The notes below the pieces were generated by a model that worked only from the letters and a program-made list of their open reading frames with translations, was not told where the DNA came from and did not search any database. This document shows, piece by piece, positions 52,369 through 62,590 of a stretch of 64,000 bases of DNA; the stretch's first letter is position 1, and every line of letters starts with the position of its first letter. The stretch lies in NCBI GenBank assembly GCA_905250025.1, contig CAJNOJ010000004.1, forward strand, positions 434,001-498,000. Reading direction: 5' to 3'. The stretch is from Adineta ricciae. Its lineage: Eukaryota > Rotifera > Eurotatoria > Adinetida > Adinetidae. A program made the position numbers and the translations under genes.

Positions 52369-53776
52369 ATGTCTTTGACGCAAATAAACCGCTTGCTTGT
52401 ACTTAATCGACAAACCTATACTTCAATTCCCAACTCGATTCGAACCTTATCAACAACGAAAGATGGTAATTATCATTTCAGATACGACTTCTAAATCATC
52501 ATACTTGAATAACTTACATATGTTTCTAGTTCCATCATTCCCTATGCAACGCAAATCTCCTCTTCGTCCTCCGCCGGAATACACTCGTTTACGCAAAGAA
52601 GCACCTGTGAGTAAGGCAAAAATCTGGGACGGTAGCTCAGTTTGGCTGGTATCACGGCACAAGGATGTAGTGAAAGTACTTACTGATTCATCATTCAGTA
52701 AAGTACGTACACATCCAGGATTTCCCGAAACTGGACCTGGTGGTAAAGCAGCAGCTACTGCAACTAAACCGACTTTTGTCGATATGGATCCACCTGAACA
52801 TACACAACATCGGTCAATGGTTGAAAACGATTTTTCAGCAAAAAATGTGGAATCCTTACGGCCAAAACTTGAAAAAATTGCGAATGACTTAATTGATGAT
52901 ATGAAAAAGAAAAAACAACCGGTTGATTTACATGTGGCATACTCGCTTCCTGTTCCAACATTAATGATTTATGATATGTTAGGAATTCCTTACGAAGACC
53001 ATGAATTTCTCGAACGGTGTAATGCGATTCGTACAAATGGAAGCGCTACATCTGCTGAATCATCAGCTGCCAGTCAAGATCTAATGAATTATCTTTCACG
53101 TTTAGTAATTATCCAAACATCTATTCTCCTATTCAGGAACTCTATCATACTATATACTTTTTAGGCAGAAAAGAAGAAGATAAAAGGTGGTAATGACATG
53201 ATCACTCGTCTTTTGAAACAAGTTCATCAAGGAAAATTGACGAATGATGAGCTTGTTGCGATGACGTTTCTTCTTTTGGTAGCTGGAAATGCAACAACAG
53301 CAAATATGATCACACTTGGTGTTTTAACACTCGTTCAACATCCAGATCAATTGAACGAACTGAAAAAGAATCCATCATTAATTAAAAGTGCTGTCGAAGA
53401 AATCCTTCGTTACTTAACAGGATCACAATTTGCTACGCGACGAGTTGCTGTGAAAAAGGTTAAAATTGGTAATCAAACTATCGAGAAAAATCAAGGCGTT
53501 TGGGCGTTGAATGCATCAGCTAATGAAGATGAAGATGTCTTCCCGAATCCAACTACATTTAACATCCATCGTCAACCAAATCCACATATCGCCTTTGGCG
53601 AAGGCATTCACAAATGTGTAGCTGAACATTTAGCACGTGCTGAAATCGAAATCGCTATCAATACTCTACTTCAGCGTTTACCCAATCTTCAACTTGCTGT
53701 ACCATTAGAGAAAATCCAGTACGTTAACGATTCCTCACGAGATTTCGGTGTTGATGCTTTACCCATCAAATGGTAA
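52369..53776 (+). CDS. P450nor-like nitric-oxide reductase (CYP55 family), 427 aa, predicted mitochondrial
   Basis: Exons 52369-52465, 52530-53104 and 53165-53776 join in phase to 428 codons. Residues 1-32 are a basic, Ser/Thr-rich mitochondrial-type presequence (MSLTQINRLLVLNRQTYT, then RTLSTTK). The body matches fungal CYP55/P450nor motif by motif: SKVRTHPGFPE, FVDMDPPEHTQHRSMVE, NAIRTNGSATSAE, I-helix LLVAGNATT (T268/T269), K-helix EILR (303-306), haem loop AFGEGIHKC with C375. The Ser (S311) and Asp (D417) that correspond by eye to P450nor's proton-delivery residues are kept. P450nor reduces 2 NO to N2O directly with NAD(P)H and needs no reductase partner. The family is essentially fungal, so horizontal transfer is the likely origin; both introns have the host's size. 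Retention of intron 1 leaves an open frame from ATG 52463, giving a possible non-mitochondrial form. Confidence 0.9.
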
Positions 53777-53957
53777 ATGCCAAACCACAAGTGTCGTGCT
53801 AACGTTTAATCTTTATATTGACTAAATTCTAAGACTAGATGTTTATTTTCTTAATCAAACTTCACACAAGATTCGACTTTCATTTTCTATTGAAAAACAA
53901 TAAAAAAAAAAGATCATATATGATCGAATCACCAATCTAAGTTCATATAAAATTCGA

Positions 53958-54407
53958 TTAATTTTGTGGTAAATTAGGTAATGGAGGAAAATTGATTTTA
54001 TTTCTAAAACACAGAAAACATACACAATTCCTAGCGATCGCCAAAAATAACTTCTCTACATACAACTGAGATTGAGTGTTTCCAAATCGTTCACCACTAT
54101 CCATGCCTAATGCACCAGCTCCAATTCCAAAACCGACACCGCGAATACCGAATTTTCTTGTGTAACATTGTTTACAAAAGATATCTCCGTCATGTTCAGC
54201 AACATTCGTCACTTCTAACATTTTCTTACAAAGTCCTAGAAAATAAAACGAGATTTACGTGTTGATCAGATCAGCAACGAGGATTGTCTCACCACATCGA
54301 AAGCAAATTTTGTGCCACATTTTTCCTGCGACTGGAATCGATTCCGCATGGAAAGCTGCATGATCGCAACGAGGACAGTGGGGTGTTTCCACATTTTTGA
54401 ATGACAT
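53958..54407 (-). CDS. Cysteine-rich protein, single LIM domain (CRP/CSRP-type, 110 aa)
   Basis: Exons 54293-54407, 54064-54235 and 53958-54003; introns 57 and 60 bp, in phase to 111 codons. One LIM domain (CPRCDHAAFHAE...WHKICFRCGLCKK...IFCKQCYTRKFG), followed by the Gly-rich segment typical of CRP/MLP proteins (GVGFGIGAGALGMDSGE), then a short Pro-rich tail. CRPs bind alpha-actinin, zyxin or actin in muscle and cytoskeleton. Single-LIM forms are usual in invertebrates. Confidence 0.9.
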
Positions 54408-55135
54408 CTTCTCGAACAATTATGAATGATAACAAAACTATTGTCAACTAACGGAAACTTTCCAGATATATATACATACGCACGAACGTGTCTAACCGAA
54501 CAACTGATATTTGCGTCGTTTCTTTTTTCTTGTTAGATAGAAAAGTTAGTTGCGTTGTATCAAATCTGGTGTAACCAACAAAATAGAACACGTACAAAGA
54601 AGATAAGAAAAGCGAAATCCATCAACAAATGGCTTATTTATACGCAGCGTAGGTTGTTGTCTACTGGAACACATTCCAACAACGAATGTCAATCATTAAT
54701 GAGACAAGATTTGATTCCTTCGAAGAAGATAGTTTTATATATAGAAGACGTGGCTACACTCCTAATTTGATAGTGAAGGTTGCCTGATAATACTGTTGAT
54801 ATTTCCCGAATTAGTTTCTCGGATGATTGATAGATAAAAACGCATACATTATCAAATTTCGTTCTTCTTTCGCGAACAAGGTCATCAATTTGAATGAAAA
54901 CGAAAAACGCCGCTTCTCGTTTTAGAATATTCTGCACTGGTTTAGCGTGAGAGCATGTGATGTTCGTTCTCATGGCATTTCGATAAATTAGCACTACAGC
55001 CAAGAAAAATAACACGAAAAAGAATACATTCTTTTCGTATTGACAACTATTTGATATCGTATAAAAGCGAGCAAAGGTTAAATTCTATGAAAAGATCTGT
55101 TTGTACTTACAAGTACAGTTTGTTTTTTTCTGTAA
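54408..55135. promoter_or_regulatory. Divergent region between CRP and the small membrane protein
   Basis: A reverse open frame at 54689-55015 lacks an ATG for its hydrophobic start and shows no family motif, so I do not call it. Otherwise nothing recognised. Confidence 0.3.
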
Positions 55136-55570
55136 ATGGCTGCATCGAATCTTGAATCTCTTCGTAAATATACCGTAGATGTCACAACCAATGAAGCGAT
55201 CGATGAATTAAATAATCAATTGCGTCGATTACTTGATGATACTCACATAAATTTCATTAAAAGAAAGAAAATGCTGTTACAACTGGAACGCAAGCACAAT
55301 CAACTTCGACGTTTGATTGCAGCAGGTGATTTCGTCAATCAACAACAAGTAACTCACAACACTGATCTTATTCGACGTATCAAAAAGAAAATCATTGCAG
55401 ACGATCGTCAACAACGACAACGAAGACACGAGGAACAAGAGCAAGCAGCTAATTTGAATTGGTCCGCTGGTTATATGACAATTGTCGTCGGCGGAGCGTT
55501 TGCTGGAGTTCTATGCGCCGCAACTTTCATTATTATGATACTATACAATTCAAAAGAGAAATATATTTAA
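55136..55570 (+). CDS. Small tail-anchored coiled-coil protein (144 aa)
   Basis: A single exon. Charged helices (about residues 10-100, LNNQLRRLLDDTHINFIKRK, RRIKKKIIADDRQQRQRRHE) are followed by one hydrophobic C-terminal segment (YMTIVVGGAFAGVLCAATFI) and a short basic end: the layout of a tail-anchored or SNARE-like protein facing the cytosol. No family recognised. Confidence 0.6.
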   Translation: MAASNLESLRKYTVDVTTNEAIDELNNQLRRLLDDTHINFIKRKKMLLQLERKHNQLRRLIAAGDFVNQQQVTHNTDLIRRIKKKIIADDRQQRQRRHEEQEQAANLNWSAGYMTIVVGGAFAGVLCAATFIIMILYNSKEKYI

Positions 55571-55683
55571 TCTTTCATTTATGCCTTCTGTTATATAATT
55601 CACTTTGAAATACAATCTACGAAATGTTATGTTTTGCATCTGTTGATTATGCAAGAGAAATTGTACCGTTTTAGGAAAGAACA

Positions 55684-55766
55684 GCTGTGATGGCCGAGCG
55701 GTCTAAGGCGTCTGATTGCTACTCAGATGGGGTTCCCCCGCGTAGGTTCAAATCCTACTCGCAGCG
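55684..55766 (+). tRNA. tRNA-Ser (anticodon GCT)
   Basis: 83 nt, no intron. Acceptor GCTGTGA pairs with TCGCAGC (one G-U), discriminator G. A box tggccgagcgg and B box ggttcaaatcc are canonical. Anticodon stem TCTGA/TCAGA encloses TTGCTAC. A long variable arm (tggggttccccc) confirms a class II serine tRNA. A pol III terminator, T6, lies at 55771-55776. CCA is not encoded, as expected. Confidence 0.97.
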
Positions 55767-56088
55767 TTACTTTTTTGCTAGAATGTACCATGGAAAAGCG
55801 AACAAATTCACTGATGCAAGTGCATCTTCGATTGCGTTTTACATCTGAGTAGTATTGCATCAGCAAACTTTTCTCTGTCCTGTTCTTGCGATAGCGTACA
55901 CGGCAGAATTGAAAGAGGTGTGGTGTTTTGAATCCATATGAAAACAACACTCAATTCTGATCAGTGACGAAACTTTATTTTTCATCACTTTTATTAGACA
56001 GCAATACAGTGATTATGGAAAAAAAAGAAACAGTGAACTTTCAAGTCGAAAATGAGAAAAACAGTTTGTATCGATGTCTGCGAGATTT
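55767..56088. other. Spacer between tRNA and YeeE gene
   Basis: Contains the pol III T-run terminator and the 3' flank of the YeeE gene. Nothing else. Confidence 0.4.
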
Positions 56089-57771
56089 TTAATAGAACCA
56101 TTCAGTTTTGGTCCATGAAAAGCAAAAGCCAAACACAATTCCACTTCCAAAAATACATGCGGTTGTTATCAGTGAACCAATAATAAGATGTGTTGTGCCC
56201 GATATTCCTTGACCACTCGTGCATCCACCAGCACATCGTGCTCCGACGAATAAAAGAAATCCTCCAAGAATACTAGCAAGAATATTCGTTCCATTCTCTG
56301 CTCCTAATGGTATTGTTTCAGAGACGGTTGACGATAAAGCACTTCCAAGAACAGCCGATACACCGAAGAGAAAAGTGACATAATTTTCTAGTCCAAATGT
56401 GTAGGAGTTCAATGATGGTATGGCTCGACCGATCGACTTGATTCGACAGATTTGCGCAGCTAATACGGCAAAGGCTGACGATGCTCCCAATGTTCTACTT
56501 AAAAGAACGACGAAAAGTAATTGTAGAAGCCCAACACCTGCACCGCATAGAGCTGGTGGCCAAGCGGCCATATGGAAGACCGATGTGAACATATTGCCAC
56601 GATTCATGTAACTTCGTTCCTGGAAGTAATAGTCGATGTCTGATCGCCAAGGAACAAAGTATTCCAAACCAATAGCACCACCCAGAAAAGCAAGGCCGAA
56701 GAGTATATGAAGAACTGCACTTGGTGTGTGTAATATATCGGGGAGTCGACGAAAAACCAATGCATTTGATGGTAATCTTTCTTTTATACTACGATCATGA
56801 ATTACAATGAAATAGAAATAAGTACCCAAAAGTGCACCTAAACTTGTAAAGAGTGAATTGAAAATACCAGATCCGCTAGAAACAAAAAAGAACAATGAAA
56901 AATGAATCCATTCAAAATAATTATAATATTTACACTTGAACGAATATCGTTCCTGGACAACTGCCGCATATAACCATTCCTAAACCGATGAGAGAACCTC
57001 CAGCGACGTAGTGAAGAACTAGGAGACAAATCGAATTTAGAAAATCCGAGAGATACAACGATGACCTTCATTTACCTCCGCGACGGCAATTATCTTCAAT
57101 GTCATCGACGAGAACTTTTGTATAAAGATTCTTACGAACTAATTCCAATACAGCAGCGCTTAACATGGATACACCAACAGCAGCAAGAAACATTTTGAGC
57201 ATAACAAAACGTTGAAATAACATTTGTTTGCGAATCGTTGGTGTTATAAAAACTGTTGCTTTGTTCATTAAAAATCCGAACAAAAGTCCGAGAATAATCA
57301 CACTGACAATCGAACGAATGATTAATCCAATTTTTTTATTCTTCGATCGACCTTGAACACTAGCCGAACTCGTCTCTGGTTTTGCCGTGTCCTTTTTCCT
57401 ACGAATTTCATAAACAATATTAACATTCAAACAAAGCAAACTAGTCTAAAACTTACTCAACACTGGTCTTTCCACCTGATATCATTGCGTCACTTTCCAT
57501 TTGTAGCACACTTTCAAACACGATGTATCCTGACTGGTTATTTTCAATTTCACGTGTTGCCTACGTTCACGTCCGAAAATCGATAATGATTGAAAGAAAG
57601 AGAAAAGCACTCGTTTAAATCTAAAGCGATGTCTATACTTGTACAGGTATGAAGATGAAGGATAAAATAATAACAATAATCATAATAATATCATATTTGA
57701 AACTAATGGCTATTAGCCTTACCTGTATAGACAACGTTGACTGCAACCATTATCGTGTAGACTACTCGCAT
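56089..57771 (-). CDS. YeeE/YedE-family sulfur (thiosulfate) transporter, 438 aa, 5 exons
   Basis: Exons 57723-57771, 57457-57529, 57076-57398, 56934-57018 and 56089-56875; phases close to 439 codons. About ten hydrophobic segments. The two signature motifs of the family (PF04143) are present: CGSCPGT (C166, C169) and RCAGGCTSGQGISG (C391, C395). In bacteria these cysteines pass thiosulfate or other sulfur groups through the membrane protein. The N-terminus is assembled from two short exons encoding a first helix (VVYTIMVAVNVVYTGYIVF). The family is mainly prokaryotic, with scattered eukaryotes, so acquisition from bacteria or fungi followed by intron gain is plausible. It lies head-to-head with ETHE1 (59720), another sulfane-sulfur gene. 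Confidence 0.87.
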
Positions 57772-59719
57772 GTTGTCATGCATACAAAAAGAAGAATATG
57801 TCGTCTCTCTATGATAAAACTGACTTGATTATTCGACAAGACACCGCGCGTTTCCTGTTGAGGGGAACTACTGAATTCTATGTTCGTGTGCAACATGATG
57901 TTATTGCTACACAAGAAAACACTGAAAAAACTATCGATCGTTTCACATGAGTGCAAGGTGAATTTGATAACTTATCTGATGCAATGCTATTCATTGTAAA
58001 CACATATTAATAGATAGTTATCACACGTAGATATATTCTCTACTGGCAACGAATCAGTGAACTGCGTAGATACACTAATTATATCAATGAATTCTTCGTT
58101 TTTAATTGTGCCTCGTGTCATACAAAGACTATTTGTGTTTTACTCTTATGAAAATAAAAATCTGGAATGAGTATTCAATTAGGTAAAAAGTACATCGTAA
58201 ACATACAGACCACAAAAAAGTGCAAAATATTCATTTCAGTCCTTCGAATTGAATGAAAAGCATGCTTGTGAAATTTTTGACTAGAATAGTATTCAACACT
58301 CAAATATCTTTATCAACAACTAATATTGACGACGAAATGTCTATATAATATCAACCTTGATTATTAAGTTTCTCACTAATCGTTCTTATACAAATGAGCT
58401 TATTCCGCAGTCAAGCGATATTGGTACCTTCTTTCAATTAAGAATGAAAAACAGCGTTTAATCTTGCGTTCAAGTACGCAGAAACGATAAAAACAACATT
58501 CGATAATACTCAATGCCATTCGTATTCGTGTTTCTGCACTACATTTACGTTCTTACTGGTTCGGAAAGAAATCTAATGTCTATTTACTGCTTGTTCATGA
58601 TAACAAAGGATAAATTTTCTGATTACGTACAAAATCATAGTCATCGTGACTGAGCATTTCTTATAATTCAGCTAATGTGCCGTTATTTACTGTTAACAAA
58701 GACAAACGCACACTCAGCGTGTGTTTATGAGCTGAGTACATAACCTTATGACTCGCCGTGATGATGCATTTTTTGCCTGAATGGCAACATGCTTTGCTTC
58801 ACCAATGAGTACTTCATCCAAAAATGCGTCCTGCACATTTTTCAATACTATTTCACAGCAGATTGTAACCAACGTTCGCATAATCTTCTCGTTATACAAC
58901 CTGCTGTGTGAAAAAGAAACAGAAATACAATACCAGTCTTTGAGAACAACACGTGCACTTGATATTATCGGTAGAATACAAATCTGACGCATAGTTTTGA
59001 TAGCTGCATGATATCTGTTGATGAAATAGACGATTCATTTTTAGAGGTGGATGAAAAAGAAAAAGAATTAGTGCTTCACGGAGAACTTCTGATATTTTTA
59101 TGTAGAATAACAAAAATATCGGTACATTGAGGGTAAAGAATAAAAAAAGCAAACGGAGAGAAGAAAGAAAAAACAAGCGGTGACTCAAAATTTCGAGTTA
59201 ATGGATTTCTTTTTAAATGTTGCATTATATCGAATCGACGCTGTTATTTATTTTTTCTGAAGAAAATCTTTAATTTCGAGATTAAAATACGCGACAGATG
59301 TAGTACAATCATCGGAAAACTTTCGTTCTACTCATACTGAGATCTGTGCGTGTGTAGTGTTTTATTTTGATTGAAAAAACGAGAATGTAGCATTGCCGTT
59401 TAAAACAGCGTTGGAAAGTATGATAATGTTCCTTTCTGTACTATGCAAAAGGTACAGGCTACGACATTTGTCTTGAATTTTAGAAGTAATTCCATTCAGT
59501 TGAAAGATTTGCAGATCTCGTTCTAAGTGTCGAATAAATAGAAAATATCGGTAGACGAGAATATGACTCAAGTAAACAATGTAGGAGATAATTTGAAAAA
59601 AGGGCAAGTGAAGCGTAGCAATGCTCGGCATATAATATTTCGTCATTCGTTTTTTACTAGTTATTATTTATTACCACACCAGAATTTCATTTCAAGATAC
59701 TAGACTTTCGTCGAAAACA
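57772..59719. promoter_or_regulatory. Divergent intergenic region between YeeE and ETHE1
   Basis: 1.95 kb of AT-rich sequence between the two sulfur genes. A reverse open frame (58714-58992) with possible intron lacks recognisable features. It may hold shared regulatory sites, but none can be named by eye. Confidence 0.4.
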
Positions 59720-60721
59720 ATGGCAAAACATTTATTCAGACAGGTACAGTTCGAAGAAATGATGTATATCTTTATACAAGTTAGATACATTTTTGTACTG
59801 CAGTTCTTTGAACACGAATCGTCAACTTATACATACTTATTAGCTGATCTATCAACAAAAGAAGCGTTAATTATTGATCCAGTTATCGATACTGCAGAAC
59901 GCGATGCAAAAGTCATTCAACAACTTGGCTTAAAATTACGCTATGCAGGTATTGAAGTAATCCAAGGTCTTACGTTAGTTTTCTCCTCAACTTCCATCGT
60001 CTCTCTAGTGAATACCCATGTTCATGCTGATCATATAACTGGAAGCGGAAAATTGAAAACTCTACTGCCTGAGTGTAAAAGTGTGATATCCAGTGTGAGT
60101 GGAGCAAAGGCAGATATTTATGTTAGAGACGGCGAAGTCATCAAAATTGGCGAATCGGGTAAAACACCAATCAGCATCGAATGTCGTTCAACACCGGGCC
60201 ATACTAATGGTATGTAAGAATTGAAAACTTACTGAAATAAAAAGACATATTTTTCTCGCACTTAGGTTGCATGACTTTCGTTTGGCATGAAGGGGGTGCA
60301 GTGTTCACCGGCGATGCCCTTCTTGTCCGTGGTTGTGGTCGAACAGATTTTCAACAAGGAAGTTCGGATACACTCTACACTTCGATTCAAGAGAAAATCT
60401 TTACACTACCGGATCATTACGTTGTCTATCCTGCACACGATTATACAGGTATGTAACAAAATTCCGACGGAAAATTCTCTATGGCATGGATTTAGGACAA
60501 ACAAGCTCAACTATTCTCGAAGAAAAAACTTTCAATCCACGTCTGACAAAGTCACGAGAAGAATTTATGGATATAATGGCTAATCTTAAACTAAGTTATC
60601 CAAAACAGATCGGTAAAAAATACTCATTTGATCTGTTTTTTTTTCATTACTCATTCTACTTCAATATTTAGATAAAGCATTGCCAGCGAATCTAATCTGT
60701 GGCTTACAAGGCGATATATGA
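59720..60721 (+). CDS. ETHE1: Persulfide (sulfur) dioxygenase ETHE1 (239 aa, 6 exons)
   Basis: Exons 59720-59743, 59804-59948, 60009-60209, 60266-60448, 60496-60612 and 60672-60721, in phase to 240 codons. Metallo-beta-lactamase fold with iron ligands THVHADH (H60, H62, D64 and H65 region), PGHTNG, GDALL and PAHDY, plus the ETHE1-specific stretches [16 protein letters not shown] and [12 protein letters not shown]. The enzyme oxidises glutathione persulfide to sulfite in mitochondrial H2S catabolism. The protein starts close to the mature animal enzyme; only MAKHLFRQ could serve as a presequence, so a cytosolic location or an extra upstream exon is possible. Sequence looks animal-type, not bacterial. 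Confidence 0.95.
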
Positions 60722-61289
60722 ATATCGGTTTAAAACGAACTATTTATTAACAATATTGTTTATCATCCTTATCTTGTGACACACCTACTGCTATACCCCC
60801 TCACTTACCTTTTTTTTCCTCTCGTAAACATGTGACAATCAAATACGATGTATGAAAGAAAAAGAACACAACAGCTAATGCTAAACATGAAAACAAAGCT
60901 AAATAAACATTCAATATACGAACACTTTCTCAGCTTTGTTCGTCTGTTGTCACAAAGAGATAATTCCACACGATGTTAAATGCTTGTAGCAATGATTAAT
61001 GATGCATAGAGAAAAATCATCGATGAAATTGCTCGAAGACATGTGATGTACGACGTGTTGTTCTTTTATCTTAAAAACACAACAGTTACCTCATGTCTTT
61101 TGTGTCCGAATAATGTGTGAAGCGTTGAGAAAGTTCAAATTTCAATTGGAAAATTCTCACGTATGAGATACGGATATTGACCCTAACGATTATCTGACGT
61201 GCTGCTATCTTTGTTCGTAACAGCAAATGAAATGCTTGATATTCTCTTCTCGAATTCGTTAGTCATTTTCTTGTTTCGTTGGCACGGGC
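60722..61289. other. Intergenic
   Basis: Spacer between ETHE1 and the deoxynucleoside kinase gene; no gene seen. Confidence 0.35.
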
Positions 61290-62266
61290 ATGTCATCGGC
61301 AAATAAAAAGAAATTCACAGTAAGTTCGTTGAGATTTTCGTATTAAGCGCATTTTTATTGACGTCTTTTAGATTTCCGTTGAGGGTAATATAGGTTCTGG
61401 GTAAGATTGATAGTTTCCAATGATTGGCATTCATATGTATTGTTTGTATATCTATAGCAAAAGCACTGTTTTGTCACATTTAGCGAAATCATCATTATGC
61501 GATGTAAGTTCAATTTTGTTTTTAAGAGCGTCATGCATATTGCTTTCTACCAGATTATTCCAGAGCCTATTGAAAGTTGGACAAATCACAAAGGACATAA
61601 TGTTTTGGTATGGATAAAGAAAAACGTTTGAGATCGGTCAACTAAATAGATTTATGCTATTAGGCTATGTTTTACGACGATCCTCATCGATGGGCTTTTG
61701 TGTTTGAAACGAATGCTTTGATGTCGTTGACTAAATTGCATATGCAAGATGCCAAAGCACCTGTTAAAGTCATGGAACGATCGATTCATAGTGCACGATA
61801 CTGCTTTATCGAAAATCTTTATCAGAGGTGTTGCAGAGAAGACATTTCTTCTCATCTATCTCTTATCTTTATTTTTGTTTAGTAATGTTCTGAAAGATGT
61901 GGAATTTCAAATCTTAGGTGATTATTTTGACATGCTCACTGCTAATGAAACATGCAAATTGGATTTAATCAGTAAGGAAAGGCGTCTCTGTGCTTTCAAG
62001 TACGTCAATTTTTCATCTGTTTAGTTTATTTACGAGCAACGCCAAAAACGTGTCTCGAACGTATTCGAGCTCGTAATCGTCCTGAAGAGACAAACATCGA
62101 TTTGAATTATTTAACAACTCTTCATCGCCGACATGAAGAATGGCTCATTCCACATGCTTATGGTGATACACCATCACCACCCGTACTCATTGTCGATGCA
62201 AATCAAAACAAGGAACGTGTTTATACTGACACAAACAACCACGTTATCAATTTAATTTCTTGCTAA
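61290..62266 (+). CDS. Deoxynucleoside kinase (dNK/TK2-like), 217 aa, 7 exons
   Basis: Exons 61290-61319, 61372-61400, 61458-61503, 61554-61607, 61664-61827, 61883-61971 and 62025-62266; phases close to 218 codons. P-loop GNIGSGKST (15-23, split by an intron inside the Gly codon before Lys), the substrate-site EPIESW, the ERSIHSARYCF motif (family E-R-S), and the lid region with RATPKTCLERIRARNRPEE. These enzymes phosphorylate deoxynucleosides with ATP in the salvage pathway. The length fits the insect dNK/human TK2 group without a long presequence. Single-domain, complete. Confidence 0.93.
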
Positions 62267-62590
62267 AAGAAGACTGAAACGTCGCTTCGTGTAGATAGAA
62301 TCTGTGTAAATTTCATTGTTTTGTACAGAATAGAAATAAAAGATAGATGCCATTAGTTATTTCACACGATGACTTGATGCAGCTTTGATTGTTAGATTTG
62401 GATTTATTTGCGATTAGATAACAAATCTTTCATGTCAAAATGATGTATTATCAATCGATACGTGAGAACATGCGGCGACAGTACGTGTAACTATAGAACC
62501 CTAGACAACATTTTCTTTTTCGTTCTTCTCCTTTCTCTCCTCGTATCGAATGTATTGATCATTTGGGATTTTTGCGTTGTCATATAAGGT
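62267..62590. other. Intergenic
   Basis: Short spacer; AATAAA-type signal near 62331-62341, followed by the upstream region of the RING gene. Confidence 0.35.

Noticed and set aside
54689..55015. 108-residue reverse open frame with hydrophobic start
   Set aside because: The hydrophobic start has no ATG, and the remainder shows no conserved motif.
58714..58992. 92-residue reverse open frame with a possible intron
   Set aside because: Helical-looking but no family recognised, no clear start context, and phases uncertain; left as intergenic.
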